A stretch of DNA of 64,000 nt from DATKYQ01 sp964640665 (GTDB lineage: Bacteria; Myxococcota; B64-G9): assembly GCA_964640665.1 (NCBI GenBank), contig CAZXHT010000003.1, forward strand, positions 1 through 64,000, in the 5' to 3' direction. The notes under the pieces were generated by a model, which saw nothing but the letters and a program-made list of their open reading frames with translations, was not told the origin of the DNA and did no database searches. This document shows, one piece after another, positions 63,640-64,000 of the stretch; positions within the stretch are counted from its first letter, which is position 1, and the number at the start of each line of letters is the position of its first letter. Made by a program: the position numbers and the translations under genes.

Positions 63640-64000
63640 ATGTGCGGCATCGTCGGGTATGTCGGCAATAGCGAGGCGGCGCCTATCTTGATGGAGGGGC
63701 TTGCGCGTCTCGAGTATCGCGGTTACGACTCGGCCGGACTGGCCGTTATCGATCGCGGCCATGCGCGCATCCTGCGCGCTCCGGGCAAGCTCGCCAATCT
63801 CAGAAAACTGCTGATTAAGAAACCGCTGCCGGGTTGTGTCGGTATCGGCCACACGCGTTGGGCCACGCACGGCCCGCCATCCGAGAGGAACGCCCACCCG
63901 CACAAGGCCGGGCGCGTGATCGTGGTGCACAACGGCATCCTCGAGAATCATCGCGAACTCAGAAACCGGCTCGAGAAGAAGGGTCGCCGTTTCAGCTCGC
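63640..64000 (+). CDS. glmS: Glutamine-fructose-6-phosphate aminotransferase, 5' part
   Basis: Makes glucosamine-6-phosphate for cell-wall synthesis. The first 120 codons, cut by the window edge: MCGIVGYVGNSEAAPILMEGLARLEYRGYDSAGLA with the N-terminal nucleophile Cys (residue 2 before Met removal), GIGHTRWATHGPPSERNAHPH and VVHNGILENHRELR, the glutaminase-domain signature. ATG after TTGGAGGGTTAGC. Confidence 0.96.
   Translation, partial: MCGIVGYVGNSEAAPILMEGLARLEYRGYDSAGLAVIDRGHARILRAPGKLANLRKLLIKKPLPGCVGIGHTRWATHGPPSERNAHPHKAGRVIVVHNGILENHRELRNRLEKKGRRFSS

Overview
The window reads as a chromosomal segment of a GC-rich Gram-negative bacterium of the old 'deltaproteobacterial' type (Myxococcota, Desulfobacterota or a relative), probably from an environmental or metagenome-assembled genome. 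The pointers are a type A RNase P RNA, an rpsU-dnaG-rpoD operon, an MglA-type GTPase, sigma-54 regulation, outer-membrane barrels and many Cys-rich or thrombospondin-type-3 lipoproteins. No phage, transposase or CRISPR array was seen; one short stretch (about 50.3-54.4 kb) looks like an accessory insertion.

Layout. 0.4-5.6 kb: a UbiA-type prenyltransferase, CpaB, a lipoprotein, a small membrane protein and an outer-membrane barrel protein. 5.7-6.2 kb: rnpB. 6.2-13.7 kb: an operon running leftwards with a Zn-ribbon coiled-coil protein, RNase H, a NuoE-like subunit, a NuoF-GltD fusion and a selenocysteine-containing formate dehydrogenase; two opposed terminators and a structured leader lie upstream. 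13.9-18.6 kb: tRNA(CAU) and rpoD, dnaG and rpsU. 18.6-22.1 kb: moeA-moaA-moaC-(MOSC-mogA), molybdenum cofactor genes that would serve the formate dehydrogenase. 22-29.8 kb: a leftward regulatory block (REC-GAF-PAS-HisKA protein, GAF-PAS histidine kinase, membrane-anchored sigma-54 activator), followed by a DUF6600 secreted-protein gene with a very good -24/-12 promoter. 29.9-35.2 kb: acyl-CoA ligase, a degenerate 5'-nucleotidase fused to a barrel, and phosphoglycerate mutase. 35.3-41.5 kb: Cys-rich lipoprotein, lipid kinase, Lon, MglA and a PocR-like histidine kinase.

41.5-50.3 kb is one rightward train: receiver, MCP, CheW, CheY, CheA, LarB, LarC and GlgB, often with overlapping or nearly touching ends. 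Signalling, nickel-pincer cofactor synthesis and glycogen branching may therefore share transcripts. 50.3-54.4 kb holds a peroxiredoxin pseudogene, a truncated ORF, three unfamiliar genes (one with a HhH-GPD-like region overlapping one with an HExxH motif), paired inverted repeats, cassette-like hairpins and a ParE-type toxin-antitoxin pair. 54.4-56.4 kb: half-ferritin and NhaC antiporter. 56.4-63.5 kb: a leftward run of secreted Cys- or Asp-rich proteins (TSP3, MORN_2, carboxypeptidase-like repeats, DUF2135-like). The right edge cuts the start of glmS.

The most noteworthy items are the sigma-54 activator with its adjacent promoter and upstream palindrome, the pseudo-nucleotidase/barrel fusion, the selenoprotein formate dehydrogenase with its NuoF-GltD partner, and the cassette-like accessory block.
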